DNA of 64,000 nucleotides from Triatoma infestans. Taxonomy: Eukaryota > Arthropoda > Insecta > Hemiptera > Reduviidae. This document shows, in pieces, positions 51,460 to 63,725 of the stretch (position 1 is its first letter; every line of letters begins with the position of its first letter). The DNA lies in assembly GCA_011037195.1 (NCBI GenBank), contig JAAEAF010000373.1, forward strand, positions 186,001 through 250,000, written 5' to 3'. The translations under genes were made by a program, and so were the position numbers. The notes under the pieces were generated by a model. That model was given only the letters and a program-made list of their open reading frames with translations, was not told the origin of the DNA and searched no databases.

Positions 51460-51672
51460 TTCAGAGGTAGCGTGGTGGACTTGGTAGGCGGAAATCCCTT
51501 AGATTTTGTCGCCCTTGAAGCCTCTTCAGCTGATTGTCCGGTGATGGGCAGTATTGTCTGTAACGACAAAACACGACTAAGCAGGTTCCGATATTGGGGG
51601 TCCTATATGGGCCCTGAGTGGCTTTGGGTAGCATAGGGCTTAGAACCCTGCCTGCAAACGATTAATAAAAAA
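51460..51672 (+). mobile_element. Probable LINE or SINE 3' tail
   Basis: A balanced-composition segment ending GGGTCCTATATGGGCCCTGA, GTGGCTTTGGGTAGCATAGG and GCCTGCAAACGATTAATAAA, then an A-rich run. This looks like a retroelement 3' UTR with a tail, but no coding part or pol III boxes were identified. Confidence 0.45.
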
Positions 51673-52686
51673 CAATTAATTTATAATGTATTTTAAAACA
51701 ACATATAAATTGGTAAACAGCGCATGGGATAGATATCTTTTATTAATATTATCTTTATAGGAAAGGCACCAAACCTAAGTTGAATGTATATATAAAATAT
51801 TTGGAACATGCAAAAATGGTTTTAATCCTTTATTTTTATATAAGCATTATACTCCTAAAAACATTACAATAATACACAAACTAAAGCCTAATATTTTATA
51901 GCTTGCAAATAAAACTTTCCTGAACATTCTTTACTTTTTAAAAATAATAATATATACATTGCATATATTATATTTATTTAATTGGAGAAAACTATCAATC
52001 CAATTCAAAATAAAGTAATTGTATTAATTTTTTCTCAAAATAATATAAAGAAAAATAATCATATCATTCGAGTAGTATAATTTTCAGCTAATTACATTTT
52101 TGTTTATGATACACATTTAATATTAAGACTTGCGTTAAAATAATAAATAAAATAAAGTTTCTCCAAACATTCCGTCCATGATTACAGAAAATCGTTTACA
52201 TTGAGATAGATATAAATATATAATTGAGACTAAGCAAATTTGTTAGCACATAAATCGTACAAAAATATATTTTATTTCCATAAATAGACATTTATTAAAA
52301 CAAAGCTGCTTTAATGAATAGGTTAAAAATTGAAGAATAATTCTTTTTACTTAAAATTCTCTAAAGATTAGCAATAATAAGTACAAGAGTACTTAATCCT
52401 GGTAACTCTCCTTGCTGAAGATGGTAAACAAATTTTTTTAACAATAATTACTTAGAAATATACATTTCAGACATATATTATAAATGTTAACTGAAATTTA
52501 ATAAATAAATTAATAATATAAAGAATTATATCAAGAGATCAAGATAGAAATGATTAAATTTGGCATTTTGAAAATTATATGCTGAATATGTATTTACTTA
52601 CAAAATAATATATGTCAAGCACAGCAAAGCCTGTATGCGTGAATTAAATTATAAAAGCAACAGGAAACGTGTACGACAATTGCAAT
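51673..52686. other. Intergenic, nothing recognised
   Basis: AT-rich sequence downstream of the Zasp gene. It may include Zasp 3' UTR, because several AATAAA hexamers occur on the - strand, for example 52692-52687. Confidence 0.5.
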
Positions 52687-52833
52687 TTTATTAATTACTT
52701 CCTTTAAGTTCAATGATTCAGAATAAAAAGAAATTTTTTATTACTGTCATGAATAAATTTTTTGTTTTTCGTTTCGATGATGACTAGTTGCTACATAATA
52801 ATGTAAAATGCATCATATATTTTTATTGGTGAA

Positions 52834-55800
52834 TTAACGAGCATGGTTTTTGCAATATGGGCGTCCACCTTTTGCATAGAAACTTTGTCCTTCCAAATTT
52901 TTCTTACACATCTATTAAAAAAATTTTTTTTAGATTAGCTGTTTTGAAATATAATTTACCAAACTTAAAAGAAAATTTAATATTAATGTTTTATTTCAAT
53001 TTTCCTACTTTTGTTTGAGGTGCGGAATTAGACTTTACTTTTAAAGGGCTTCACATCCTGCAGGAGCCTTAGAGATAGAAGTTAGCAAGATATTCGACCT
53101 TGCAGGATGTAAACAATAACACAAATATTCCAGACTGAATTTGGCTAGGGGTCCTAAATTTTGTATTCCATTAGACTAGACTTAGAAGTTAAGGATACCA
53201 AAATAAATCCATTTAATTATCTCCAATATTGTATAGTGTTCGAACTAGCTCTACATTGCTCTTTAACCAAACAAAAATCAACTAGTTAATTTAGGTTCTC
53301 AGCATTTATATACTGTTTTATAAAACGAATATTTCACACATTTGTCTTCTTCAATACAATCCATTTAAAATAACTCTTTCAAATCGACTTTAAGTTTTTC
53401 AAATCATTTCAGGGATTAAGCTACCCAGATGCAACAGTTATTCTAAAAATTGGAATAAATCAGTTTACTAAGATTTTTAAGCTGAAAAACAGGACATTGG
53501 AAATTTATTAAAAAAAAAAGTCAGAATCCGCAAATGAGAAAATGGGAACCCTAATAGCAGCCAAGAATTTTGGAAATGTTTTAGTCCTATCAAGGTTCAA
53601 CTAGGAATATGTTTTATTTAACTGTCGACATCTATTTTATCGTTAGATTCGTCTCCGTTTATAATGTGCCAGCTGAAGAAAGTTATTTGTACTCTGGTAA
53701 TATTTATTATGAATTGGGGAACTTTTTTAATATTTCCAAGGTTTTGAAATGTCATCAAAGACATTTTCCCTGGTAGCCTGCTTCAAGTTTTGAAATGTCA
53801 TAAAACTAATAATTTGCTATTTTCTCCAAACAGCGACCGCTCTAGGGGCGGGCAACTTGGACATTTGTACGGGGAGCCATTTTGGATGTAAAAGTGAGGA
53901 AAATGTTGATGTTAAATACTCAATTAATAGAAAATTTCACAATCGAATTTTTCGTTCGCTAAAAATTTACAGTGAGTAACGTATCGTATGCTGGTAGATT
54001 AGAATAACATTAGAACGCTGCTTCAGCTTGTGTTTGAACATGCACAGACTTGCTTAAGAAAATATATAAGTATTCTTAAGGGGCGGCAATTTGTCTTTTT
54101 GTCCGGGGCGAGGTAACCGCTAGAGCGGGCGCTGCTCCAACACATGGAGAATTAGACCATGGCTCATAGAAAACTTTACATTCCGAATCTAATCACCATC
54201 TGAAGTAAGAAATCATCGCCCTGTATGTTAATACTTGAATAATTAATTGAATTTACTGTATAACTAGCAATAGAACCAGAATCAGTAACACTGAGCTATC
54301 ACATCACTAACTTCTAAGAACCACTAAATTAAACATATGATAGTTTCAATTTCAAATCATATCCTTGTTTTAAGTAGGTCAGTAAGGATGGACCACATAA
54401 ATACATCGGATCCACTTCTAAATTAAAAATATGTAAAATAACAATTACCGTGCAATTGAAGCATTGGCTATGGTAGTTATTGCTGAGAGCTTCTACCCAA
54501 CGATCGCCAGCTTCAATTGGGAAGCCACATGAGAAACATTTTGTTGTGAAAAGTTCATTCCAATCTAAACAAAGAAATAAACAGTTTATAAAAAAAACAA
54601 TTTATTATTTTTGTTGGAAAAAATATAAAGAAAAGATATATACCTGTTTCACAATATGGTAAAGCATCTTCTAAGAAGAAAGGATTGTTTCCAAACAATT
54701 TTTCACAATAAGCACAACGGAAACACTCAGGATGGAAATGTTTACCAATGGCATTTAAACAATCCTAAAACATTTAAAATTAAAACATTTATTCTCTAAA
54801 ATATAATTCAAAATATTAAGGTTCTAAATTAATAAACAAATATCATCTCCTCTAATTTTCGCATTGTATTTGGCTACGACGGGCCATATATAAAATATTA
54901 ATAAATTTTAATGAAAATAAAAGCATAAACAAATACATACTCCTTTAATTTTTGCATTGCATTTGTCACAAGTTGGCGCCAAATATTGTTCAAAACAATA
55001 TTCACAATAAAGACCGTCTGCTTCTTCAACAAATCCAATATCTTGCAATGGACGACGACATTTAGCGTTTACGCAAACAAAATGTTCTGGGCACCATATT
55101 TTTCCCAAAGCAGTTATGAAAGGACCCCTATAAAAATTATAAAAATCTTTAAATAATAATTTCATAGAAGATTAAGTAATAACCAGTTGCTCACGTTCAG
55201 CTAAGGTGAAACAATGCAAGAGACAGACATATACTACGCTCCTGTCATTGTAATGGGTAGTGGGCAGTGTGGAATTCATTGTAGTTATGCCTGGGCGACC
55301 TGCCACACTAAGAAATGCCATAGCTCACATTTGTGTCTAGCAGAAAGAGTAGTGAAGTAATAACTATGAAGAGAATGATAAAATCGGAAACTACTATCAG
55401 CAAGAAGACAAAGACCTTGGGAGAAGTATTAGGAGTTTTAGGCTCCCAAAAAAGTCATGATTGTTCTATAAGAACTTCTATATGCCCAAAATGCCAGCTT
55501 TAAATGAAAGAATAAACTACTAGGTGTTCTTTAGTGGTTGTGTTTTAGTTTCAATATGTTGAATGGTGAGTTCTGCGATGAGTTTGGCCTCATGGGATAG
55601 TTGTTGAAAAGAATAGACTAGTAGATCTGAAATATGAAGCAGGCACTTTTAATTGTACGATATTAATGAATTAATTTACTCTTCAGAATGTCGTTTGAAC
55701 ATTAATTATATACTGTTTAAAATGGCACAAGCAGTTATTGTTCAAACGATGTTTATTATACAGCAAATGCGCAAGCTCCACCTTGCTCGTCTTAACTTAC

Positions 55801-58800
55801 CTCGCCTCCATGGTTGGTTTTCAGAGGAATTGCTAGAGGATTACGGTTGCCACATCATTGCTATTGCATATTCTACAACTTCTATGCCTGCATTAGATTG
55901 CGAATCCGAAAGCAAAAGTAATCCGAAAAAATCTATCGTATATTGAGTTGCTACAAAAAAATTAGCCGTACAATTGTTTTTTTTTTTTTTATGTGTAAAT
56001 AGGTGATATTTTATTTATGTGAAGTATCAAGATCCTACCATTTGGAAAGAGTGTACATATGTAATTTAGGAGAATTCATTTCAAAAATTATTCTGCGAAA
56101 ATTGCAAACAGCGGTGCTAGTTGAAAGGTTCAAGAATGGGCCCAAATATTTAAGCAAGGTATTTTTGCATAGGTTTAGCATAGGTACAAAAACTAGTATT
56201 ACTGTTATTGTTAATTATTAACTGACAAATATTGTAATTTTAGAATTAAAATCTAGCAATCAACATTTAATAAATACCAAGAATCGATCAAAGATCAAAA
56301 ATCGGATAGTTCAAAAAGTAAATCAATAAGGGCATAAAGAATTTGGTTAAAATTAAATTCTAATGTAATCAACGAAGAATGAAACCTAATCTACAACACT
56401 GAATATCCAAAGAAAAAAAAGTTGCATAAAGTAAGATAACTGCTAAAGTTACTGACAATTATTTGATTAAGAAAAAACAGTTAAAATATAAGGAAAACAG
56501 ATACAAGTTAGATTTAAAATTATCAAAATAATATTATTACAACACTAAAAAACTTAAATTTAGATAAAAAGCTATTGCAGGTATAATGTTAGTGGAATTA
56601 AATTACCTTTTTATCTGTTTATTACATTTATTACATTCAGGATATAAGTCCTTTATCAATGTGTCAGGCTGATTTGTAATAACTGCATCCTTCGCTGTTA
56701 GATTAAAAAACAAAACAAAAAAACACATGCTAATTAATATGAAACAGCAATAACAAAATTGAACTAGGCTGAACAAAACGAAAATTAAAGAAATAACAAA
56801 ATATTGGTACTTTAAGATTATTTATAAAAGTAAGAAATTTATTTCATTTGTTATAAATTAGATAGAGTGGGTTAACAACAACTACATATATTATTCTCTG
56901 CATTTCAGTGAAGGATATTAAAGCAGTTTGTTATTAGTAGGATATTAAAAGGATTAAGGCATCTAAAAAGAATTCTGGGATCAAGCAGTACCTTATCTGA
57001 ATATTGCAGTGTCCACAGAGAGGAATCCTACCTCCCGGAGGTACACTTGTATTGAGTACACCTTTGCCTCGTCGTGGAGCTGTAGATCCTGCTACCGTGC
57101 CACTCTTGCCACTCCCGGGCATTCCGCTGCCAACACCACCACCACCTGCATGCCCACCTGATGAACTAGGGTTGACATCACACAAACCATGGGATGAGGT
57201 TAGGGAAACTGGATCACTGGATTTAAAAGTTTTTGGATAGGATGTAGAACTCGGAAAACTAGGTTGGAATTCATACTTTCCAGCAGTATAACTATAATCT
57301 CCAGATGAATAACTTATTCTGCTTTTATCTTGAGCCTTATTTTCCAAATGAAAACTTCTGCCTTCTGATTTAGACATAGATGTTGAGGAATATTCTTTTT
57401 TGTGCGAATCTAACATTTCAGCTTTACAAGAGCCTGCTACAGACAATTGCTTCTGTTTTTGAGAAAGTGAATGTGTGCTAGGTGATTGTTGTTTTTGAGA
57501 CTCTATCTGCTTTTGTTGATAAAGTTGAGATTGCTGCATTTTTTGGGTGTGTTGTATTTCTTGGAATTGTTTATTTTGCTGAACCTCCTCAGTATGTAAT
57601 AACTGTTGTGTTTTATAATGTTGTTGCTGAGAAATTTTAGACTGTTGGTGACTTGATGATCCACATGATTTAGCTTTTGAAGAGCTTGCAGACTTTTCTC
57701 TACTTTCTGATATTTTGCAAGAATCACTTTCAGAACAACCTTTACCACTTGCGCAACCTTTACTAGCGGTTGTTTTAGAAAAAGAGCTATGATGACGTGT
57801 ATCTTCTTCATAACTTACAACTGGAGACTGTCCTCTAGCTTTCTTAATTTTAATTTTTGCTCCTGTTTCTTGAGAAGTCTCTCCAACAGGTTTACTTTGA
57901 CGGGGCTGTGGAGAAGGTAATCGCACCGTTATAGGTGAAAGATTTTGAACAGATCTCACATAATCTCCGCGCCAATGAGGAGATAGTTGACGAGGAGGAG
58001 GCTCCGGCTTAAATACCTGTTTCGTTTTACTAATGTTTGTTATAGTTTTTGTGGTAGCTGTAGATTCAGATGATAATCTTGAAGTTTCTGTACATCTTGC
58101 TGTTTGATAATGTTTATTCTGCAATTTATCATAGGTCTGGTGTCTTTGTTGTATTGCTGAAGAAGATGATTTGGTAGTAACTCGAGGTATAGTGATGGGC
58201 GATCGAGGAGGTGGAGGAGGAATTTGTGTCGGGGTAAGTGCCGGTGCTTTTATGAGATGTGGTACTGGAGAAATTGACCGATTACGCACCGGAATCTCGC
58301 CAATATTCTGCTGATAATAAGGTAACAAACTAGGGCTATGAAGACCTGAAGCAGGTTTAGAATGAATAGGGGTAATAGGGCGAGTAACTTCTTTCTGAAT
58401 CTCTCTATTCTGTGACTGAGTTTTTGATGATTCAGAAATAAATTCCGATTTTTTAGAATATCTACTCGTATCAGTTACAGCAGTTGTTGATTCAAAACCT
58501 TTTATTACTTCCTTTTTCATTCCTGGTTCTTGTATCAATGATCTATCCATTCCAAACTTACTATCAACTTTAGGATGAGGTATGTAAGGAACAGGCAGGT
58601 CTTTATTCAGCGGTGCAGTTTTGGGAATAACACCGCTTACTGATCCATTTAGAGGTTTGAATGCGCTTGGTGTAGTCTTATCTTTATTTCCTTCTTCGAA
58701 TATTGATTCACTAGGTATCGGTGTTTTTCCAGGAAGTGTAAATGGAACATCTGGCGCAATAGTAAGGGCAGACAACATTGTCATTGGTTTTTTGTTTTTA

Positions 58801-61800
58801 GGAATATCAGCAATCGGTTTAAAAGCTGACGATGTGTCTATTTTAGTTAATGTTGGAAGAGGTGAGTAAGGCCTATCCGGAGCTATGGTAAGTGCTTCAG
58901 TCATTGGAGAGCGACATCCTACTTCTCTTAAAGACCTGGCTAAATTTTCATCTTCTTTCTCATGTTCTGGAGGAGGTGGAGGTGGTGGGAAATAAGGTTT
59001 AGAATATGGAGGCAGTGGGACGGGATGCTGACTAACAGGCATTTTAATCACCTTTGGTTTCTGTGCAGCTGAAGGTATTTCCATGGGTTTTGGAAAGGGT
59101 ACAGGGGTAAAAGGTCTATCTGGAGCCGTAGTCAATGCCGATGCCATCTTGCCACTCTCAATTATAGGAGCAGGTAAATCATTCACTCCCACTATTTTTG
59201 ATTTTTGTTTTTCTTCCCTACATTCTTCTTTTTTCTCAGATGTCATTAAAACTTTTTTCACCTCTTCTTGGACAATTCTTTCTACTTCTGATTTCGTGTA
59301 CATTTTTTCCTCAATTTTTTTTTCTTGAGTTTCTTTCTCACATAATTTCTTCTTTTCTTGAATTTGTATTTTTTCATCTTTATGTTTTTCTTGAACTTTC
59401 TTCTCTTTCTTAGAAGCCTTTTTTTCACAAACATTTATTTTATCTTCTCTAGTGATATGCGCCTTTTTCTCTTTTAAATGTGAAACGTCCTCCTGCGTAA
59501 TGGTTTTACTTTGTTTACCTTCAATGATCTGCGATACAGGTGATGGAGTATATCTTACTATAAGCTCTGTAACAGCTGGCGGTTGTGGACTTGAAGATCG
59601 AGAACGCATTATTTCTGGAATTTCTGGTGGAAAGACAACAACTTGCATTGGGCTTAAAGGTCGCACTGCAGAAGCTGGAGGTAATAATGAACGAACTTCA
59701 TGTGGTTTTGTTGTAATATCTAATATTTCCGGTGAAACACTTCTTCTTAAACCTCCAACAGTTCTAGCCTCTGCATGTTCCATTTCAATAGTGGACGCTG
59801 TAGATAAATAAGATTCTTCCTTGGTCCTTCTACTAACATGCTCACTTTTACTGAGCGAGTGCTGCTCAAAAACTTGTCTAGACTTCACTTGTTTATTTTC
59901 TTCACTTCTTGACCTAGCTTGTGCTTTACTTATTTCATCTACAAGAGAGAAAGTTATTTCCCTGTCTGGGGTCGGAGAAGCAGGCCTATTCGCATCTCGA
60001 ACGGATTCGTAGATTGAAGAAATTCCAGACTTTTCTATTTTCTTATCAGAAATATGTTTTACTTCTTCAGAACACAACGACATTCTCTTTTTATTATCAA
60101 ACTTTTCATCAACATCCTCAATATTTAATACAGGAATTTTAGACTCTTGTTTTACTGGTTCAATAATTTTAACTTTATCTATTTTTTTGGTAAAAGGTTC
60201 TTTAGATTCGGAAGTTATACTAGGTGGAGGCCATATTACAGATTGTTTCATTTCTAATTATGATATTCATGCAATTTTGTCAAACAATTGAGTAAAATTA
60301 TTTTTGAAGTAAAGAATGTTAGTTGAAATGAAACAAAAACATGCGAAACAAACAAAAAAAAAGCATGTTCTAATTACTTCTTTTAAAAAAGCAAAATAAA
60401 AAACAACTAAAATAAACAAAAAAAAATATGTTATTGACAAAATAAGCCTTGTTTAAAGTTTTAATAATTAATAAAGGCTAAAACAAAAATAATAAAAATA
60501 TAAAATAAAATATAAATTATTAATAAGAGAGCTGTTCGTATGAAATAAAGCAATTATTAAACTTATTTATTTGCATTTCAGTTTTGATAGATTTCTGGAC
60601 TTAACAAATATGATAAAATATACTGAGTAATAGGGCGAAAAATTCTCTACAATAATTGTATGTTTACTCTTTGAGTAACTATAATTTTGATTCAGTCTCC
60701 TTGTTTCCTTGAAAATTAACTGATTCCTCAACTTGAAAATGACCTCGATTCCAGACCGAAAATAAACATTTTTTTTTATAGAACTTTTTGCCATACATTC
60801 CCTATTACTCAAAATGTTTTTATTAATTAATTTATTTATTTTCTTTTTATATCGTATCATACCTCTCATAAAAAAAGGCATATGATGTGGGGTGACCGGA
60901 TTGGCTCCTCGCTCTCTTGAAGGAGCCAATCATTCCCACTGTCTCAAGGTTGTATGTTTTACAGAGTGGGAGTTAATAGGCATTGCGAGACAGTGCGATA
61001 GGCATGCCTATTCAGGATTTGTCATAGTTCGAATTCTTACTTAAATGACATTCGTGAACGATGATTCCAGGGCGTGGAAGAAAGGTAGTTCTACAAAAGT
61101 AATCAGCAGAATCAAACAATATATGGTAATACTCTGGTATCATGAAGTGATATTTAGCGTAGAAATAAAAAAAAAAAATCAACAAAATAATATAAGAATA
61201 ACAAAAATACTTCAGAAAAGAAAATTTAAGACCCCACCCACAAGAAAAATACGATCTAAACCAATACATCAATCTGAATGAATTTTGAGAATTCCTAAAT
61301 ATGAATCTGAAGATATTTTTGAGATACAAAAATACAAGTTGGCAGAACATCAAACCCAAGCGTAATTTACCGCGTAATTAAGTGACTAGTGACAATACAT
61401 GGGAATAATTTAATTTTTTAAACCTGAATTTTCATCCGCTATCAAATCATTTAAAACCTAAAAATTATAAATTACTTTTTATAATGTATTATTATCTTAT
61501 CTTTAGTATTTTAACTGTGTATATACTAGGGAAGCCCTGCTCCCTGGCACTTTAGGCACTCATCTCCTCACTCATCTTAACATTCTCAAAATTCAATGTC
61601 AATGATTCTATGTCAAACGGGACAAACCGCATGAAAATCTGCCCAGCCGAATTAGCAATATTAACGCATTTTACAAAATCGCTTGTTCTTATATATATAT
61701 AGAATACCCTGGCTCCTTCAGCGCCCAACCCTCCCAGGAGGGGCTCTGCTTCCCTGGGTCTCCGGCTCCCCTCACGATACCTCCTATATATACATATATA

Positions 61801-63725
61801 TATATATATAAAATGTATGCTTCCAAGGCAAAAATCAGAGTGTTTCAAATCACTTTAATATTAGAGACATTTTCCGTGGTAGCCTGCTTCATTTTGTGGT
61901 TATCGACCGGTTTCGGGCGTTCGCCCATCTTCAAGATGCGTTTTTCAGACAGTGTGACAACACAAGACTTGCACAGAGCAAAGTTAGTTTACACACTGAC
62001 TCTGCAAACTAACTAATTTGTAAACTAACTTTGCTCTGTGCAAGTCTGTGTTGTCACACTGTCTGAAAAACGCATCCTGAAGATGGGCGAACGCCTGAAA
62101 CCGGTCGATGACCACAAAATGAAGCCGGCTACCACGGAAAATGTCTCTGATGCTTTCCAGCTCTGCGGAACCAATCACCACAACAACACTTTAATACTAT
62201 TTGAACTTTTAATATTCTGTGCACCTTCGGTTTATAAATCATAAGGTGGTCGGTCATAAGTAAATGAAATGTCTCTTTGCACCTAACTCTATTTCTGTTA
62301 TGCAACATGATCAGAAAACTTAAAAGGTTCCATCCTCTTGGTTTAAATGGAAATAATAGGACTAGAATTAATCTGGTCACGGATTGAAATTGAGAAGAAA
62401 AAGTGGTTCCGGTTCCGGGAATCGCAATTCTAAAATTCCAAATATCTCATTAATTATTGAAAGAGTAGGACAAAAAAATGTTCAAAATTAAATTTTAGTT
62501 GTTTTAGTTCTCTATTCTTTTACTACAGAATGAACATAACGAAGGATGGAGAACAAAGGTTTACTATGGGAGTGTTTTGGCCGGAAATGTTTTTTAAATT
62601 ATTTGCTATATTTAATGTATGATCTATTTTAAATATTTATTTGCTGAAGACTTTGGTTATGTTAATAATAACCATGTACTCATAATGAAAGAAAGTAATC
62701 TCGGGTTGTGTCTTCTGAACTTTGAAAATGCAAAATTTAAAGATTCATTTCATCCATTATTTATTTTTCTATAATTTATTACGTATAAAATAACAAATTA
62801 GAACAGCTCTTATATTTTCAAGCGCTAGAAGTAGCTTTTTTTTAATAAAGAAAAATTAGCTCCCAACTTTTTTACAAAACTCATTTATGGCCAGTTAATT
62901 TAAATAATATTTCAGATACTGAAATCAATTTTAGAAGGCTTTATTTATTTATTTATTTATTTTTTAACAATAGGCTAAATTATGCCACTAAGAACATTAA
63001 ATAATTTTCATTTAAGAGTACTGAGTATATACTTCTTCTAAGATGATACTTATTTTTTTATTTGATATTTAACTGAACGAATTATATACAGAATTACATT
63101 TCATACATTTGAAAGAATATTATAATTTATAGTCACATTAACTGGTCATAAAATTCAAGAAAAATAAAAATATTTAAATATTAAACTTTTTAGATAGTTT
63201 TCCGAAAAATAAGCGTTTTATTATTATTAACATGCAATTTTTCTTTTCTTTTTTTTTTTGTTTACCTTTACGGTTGATGTTTGGTTTCTTAGTTGAGAAA
63301 CCTAAATGTAAATTTGGTTAGTTCTTGCATTTACATTGAATAAGTGAAATTTTTTGAAGAATTGTATATTACTTTAAAAGTACAGCATAAGAGTTAAGGA
63401 TCTTATTGAAGTATTTTATTTTTATAAATAATATAACTTTCACTTTAATATTTTTCATTTCTATCTGGATTAGGATGTATTGTAATCTTTTCTTTTTACC
63501 CAATACAATTAAACTGTTTAAAGCTTTCGTTGCTTACAGTTAATGACTAGATTACAAAAACCAACCTGTTTGTGGTTTAGGAGTGCTGAAATTTGAAACT
63601 GGTGGCGCAGGAGCACTGAATGGGGCAGATATCGGAGGTGCAGGAGCACTGAATGGTACAGAGCTCGGTGGAGCAGGGGCAGCTGGATGACTACCAAATG
63701 GTTTTGGACCTGGAGCATTAGAAGT
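52834..63725 (-). CDS. Zasp52: Zasp52-like Z-disc PDZ/LIM protein, 3' part (5' end outside window)
   Basis: Zasp/Enigma proteins bind alpha-actinin at muscle Z-discs and at integrin adhesion sites. Exons on the - strand: 63725-63566, 60253-56992, (56694-56607), 55127-54941, 54764-54644, 54564-54449 and 52911-52834; all phases agree. The C-terminus holds three LIM domains: the first CGHC...IWCPEHFVCVNAKC...YCEYCFEQYLAPTC, the second CDKC...HFHPECFRCAYC...YCETDW, the third CFSC...NYHSQCFNCTMC...YCKNHAR-stop. These match fly Zasp52 LIM2-4 almost word for word. The N-terminal PDZ, ZM and first LIM would lie beyond 64000. The 5' exons are not visible, so the start is unknown. Confidence 0.93.
53745..53795 (+). 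repeat. Fragment related to the 61861-62186 foldback
   Basis: AAAGACATTTTCCCTGGTAG and CCTGCTTCAAGTTTTG resemble the left end of the large foldback (GAGACATTTTCCGTGGTAGC, CTGCTTCATTTTGTGG). A terminal fragment only, in a Zasp intron. Confidence 0.55.
53831..54134. mobile_element. hAT-like miniature element
   Basis: Ends are inverted: CAGCGACCGCTCTAGGGG at 53831 against CAGCGCCCGCTCTAGCGG (reverse complement) at 54134. Both start with the CAG-N-G pattern common in hAT elements. CTCCAA occurs just outside both ends, off by one base on the left, suggesting an imperfect target duplication. Internally, GGGGCGGGCAACTTGG and GGGGCGGCAATTTG lie in direct orientation, hinting at a second, nested end. 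No coding sequence. In a Zasp intron. Confidence 0.6.
55190..56600. other. Zasp intron with transposon-like remnants
   Basis: Balanced-composition patches at 55190-55330 and 55700-55930 stand out from AT-rich intron. An open frame of 97 codons at 55653-55946 (reads RKLHLARLNLPRLHGWFSEE) and one of 72 codons at 56003-56221 have no recognised domain. Origin unknown. Confidence 0.35.
56607..56694 (-). CDS. Zasp52: Candidate alternative Zasp exon starting the LIM domain
   Basis: 88 bp with AG acceptor and GTAATT donor, reading KDAVITNQPDTLIKDLYPE then CNKCNKQIK. It begins in phase 1 and ends in phase 2, exactly as the giant exon does, so either can join 63566 upstream and 55127 downstream. Both provide a CxxC pair just before GPFITALGKIW. 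This fits mutually exclusive or cassette use; expression is not shown. Confidence 0.7.
56992..60253 (-). CDS. Zasp52: Zasp giant exon (3.26 kb, low-complexity linker)
   Basis: One open frame of almost 1,090 codons, unusually long for this gene-poor, intron-rich DNA. Content in order: a Glu/Lys-rich helical stretch near residues 255-355 (KKASKKEKKVQEKHKDEK), three copies of an ALTxAPDxPF/Y motif near residues 367, 452 and 497 (ALTTAPDRPFTPVP, ALTIAPDRPYSPLP, ALTIAPDVPFTLPG), Pro-rich sequence (YFPPPPPPPEH), a Gln-rich stretch near residues 865-940 and a Gly-rich tail ending LCGHCNIQIR, which supplies the first zinc pair of a LIM domain. The upstream phase needs one base from the previous exon. 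In fly Zasp52 such large exons are included in selected isoforms. Confidence 0.88.
60254..61539. other. Zasp intron, mostly unrecognised
   Basis: AT-rich. At 60900-61010 a short hairpin (GGCTCC...GGAGCC around 60902-60928) and a balanced patch suggest a transposon remnant. No gene seen. Confidence 0.4.
61540..61812. repeat. Repeat-like segment with (TA)n tracts
   Basis: Contains GCGCCCAACCCTCCCAGGAG, GGGCTCTGCTTCCCTGGGTC and two TA microsatellites (about 61691-61702 and 61788-61811). The GC-rich core inside AT-rich intron suggests a mobile element end; class unknown. Confidence 0.4.
61861..62186. mobile_element. Near-perfect long foldback element
   Basis: Arms of about 130-140 bp (about 61861-61992 and 62025-62150) are reverse complements with few mismatches: GAGACATTTTCCGTGGTAGC is mirrored by GCTACCACGGAAAATGTCTC, and GACCGGTTTCGGGCGTTCGC by GCGAACGCCTGAAACCGGTC. 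The spacer is only about 30 nt, so the whole can form one long hairpin. CACTTTAATA occurs at 61851-61860 and 62187-62196, a likely target duplication. No coding capacity. Opposing open frames over it are a by-product of the symmetry. In a Zasp intron. Confidence 0.82.
62200..63565. other. Zasp intron, nothing recognised
   Basis: AT-rich intronic sequence between the foldback element and the Pro/Ala-rich exon. No open frame with a domain and no repeat boundary found. Confidence 0.5.
63566..63725 (-). CDS. Zasp52: Zasp Pro/Ala-rich repeat exon
   Basis: 160 bp reading SNAPGPKPFGSHPAAPAPP then two near-identical units, VPFSAPAPP and APFSAPAPP, and ending FSTPKPQT plus one base. An AG acceptor at 63726-63727 and a GTTGGT donor. 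It starts in phase 0 and ends in phase 1. Confidence 0.82.

Noticed and set aside
59452..59811. Open frame of 119 codons on the + strand
   Set aside because: Antisense to the Zasp giant exon, a by-product of its long open frame.
62080..62110. Second hammerhead-like match (CTGAAGATGGGC...GCCTGAAACC) in the long foldback
   Set aside because: CUGAAGA and GAAA are present, but the first stem pair would be U-U, and the complementary arm pairs with the whole region, hiding the core.
61813..62380. Several opposing open frames of 65-83 codons
   Set aside because: They lie on the two arms of the long inverted repeat and mirror each other; no independent evidence of coding.
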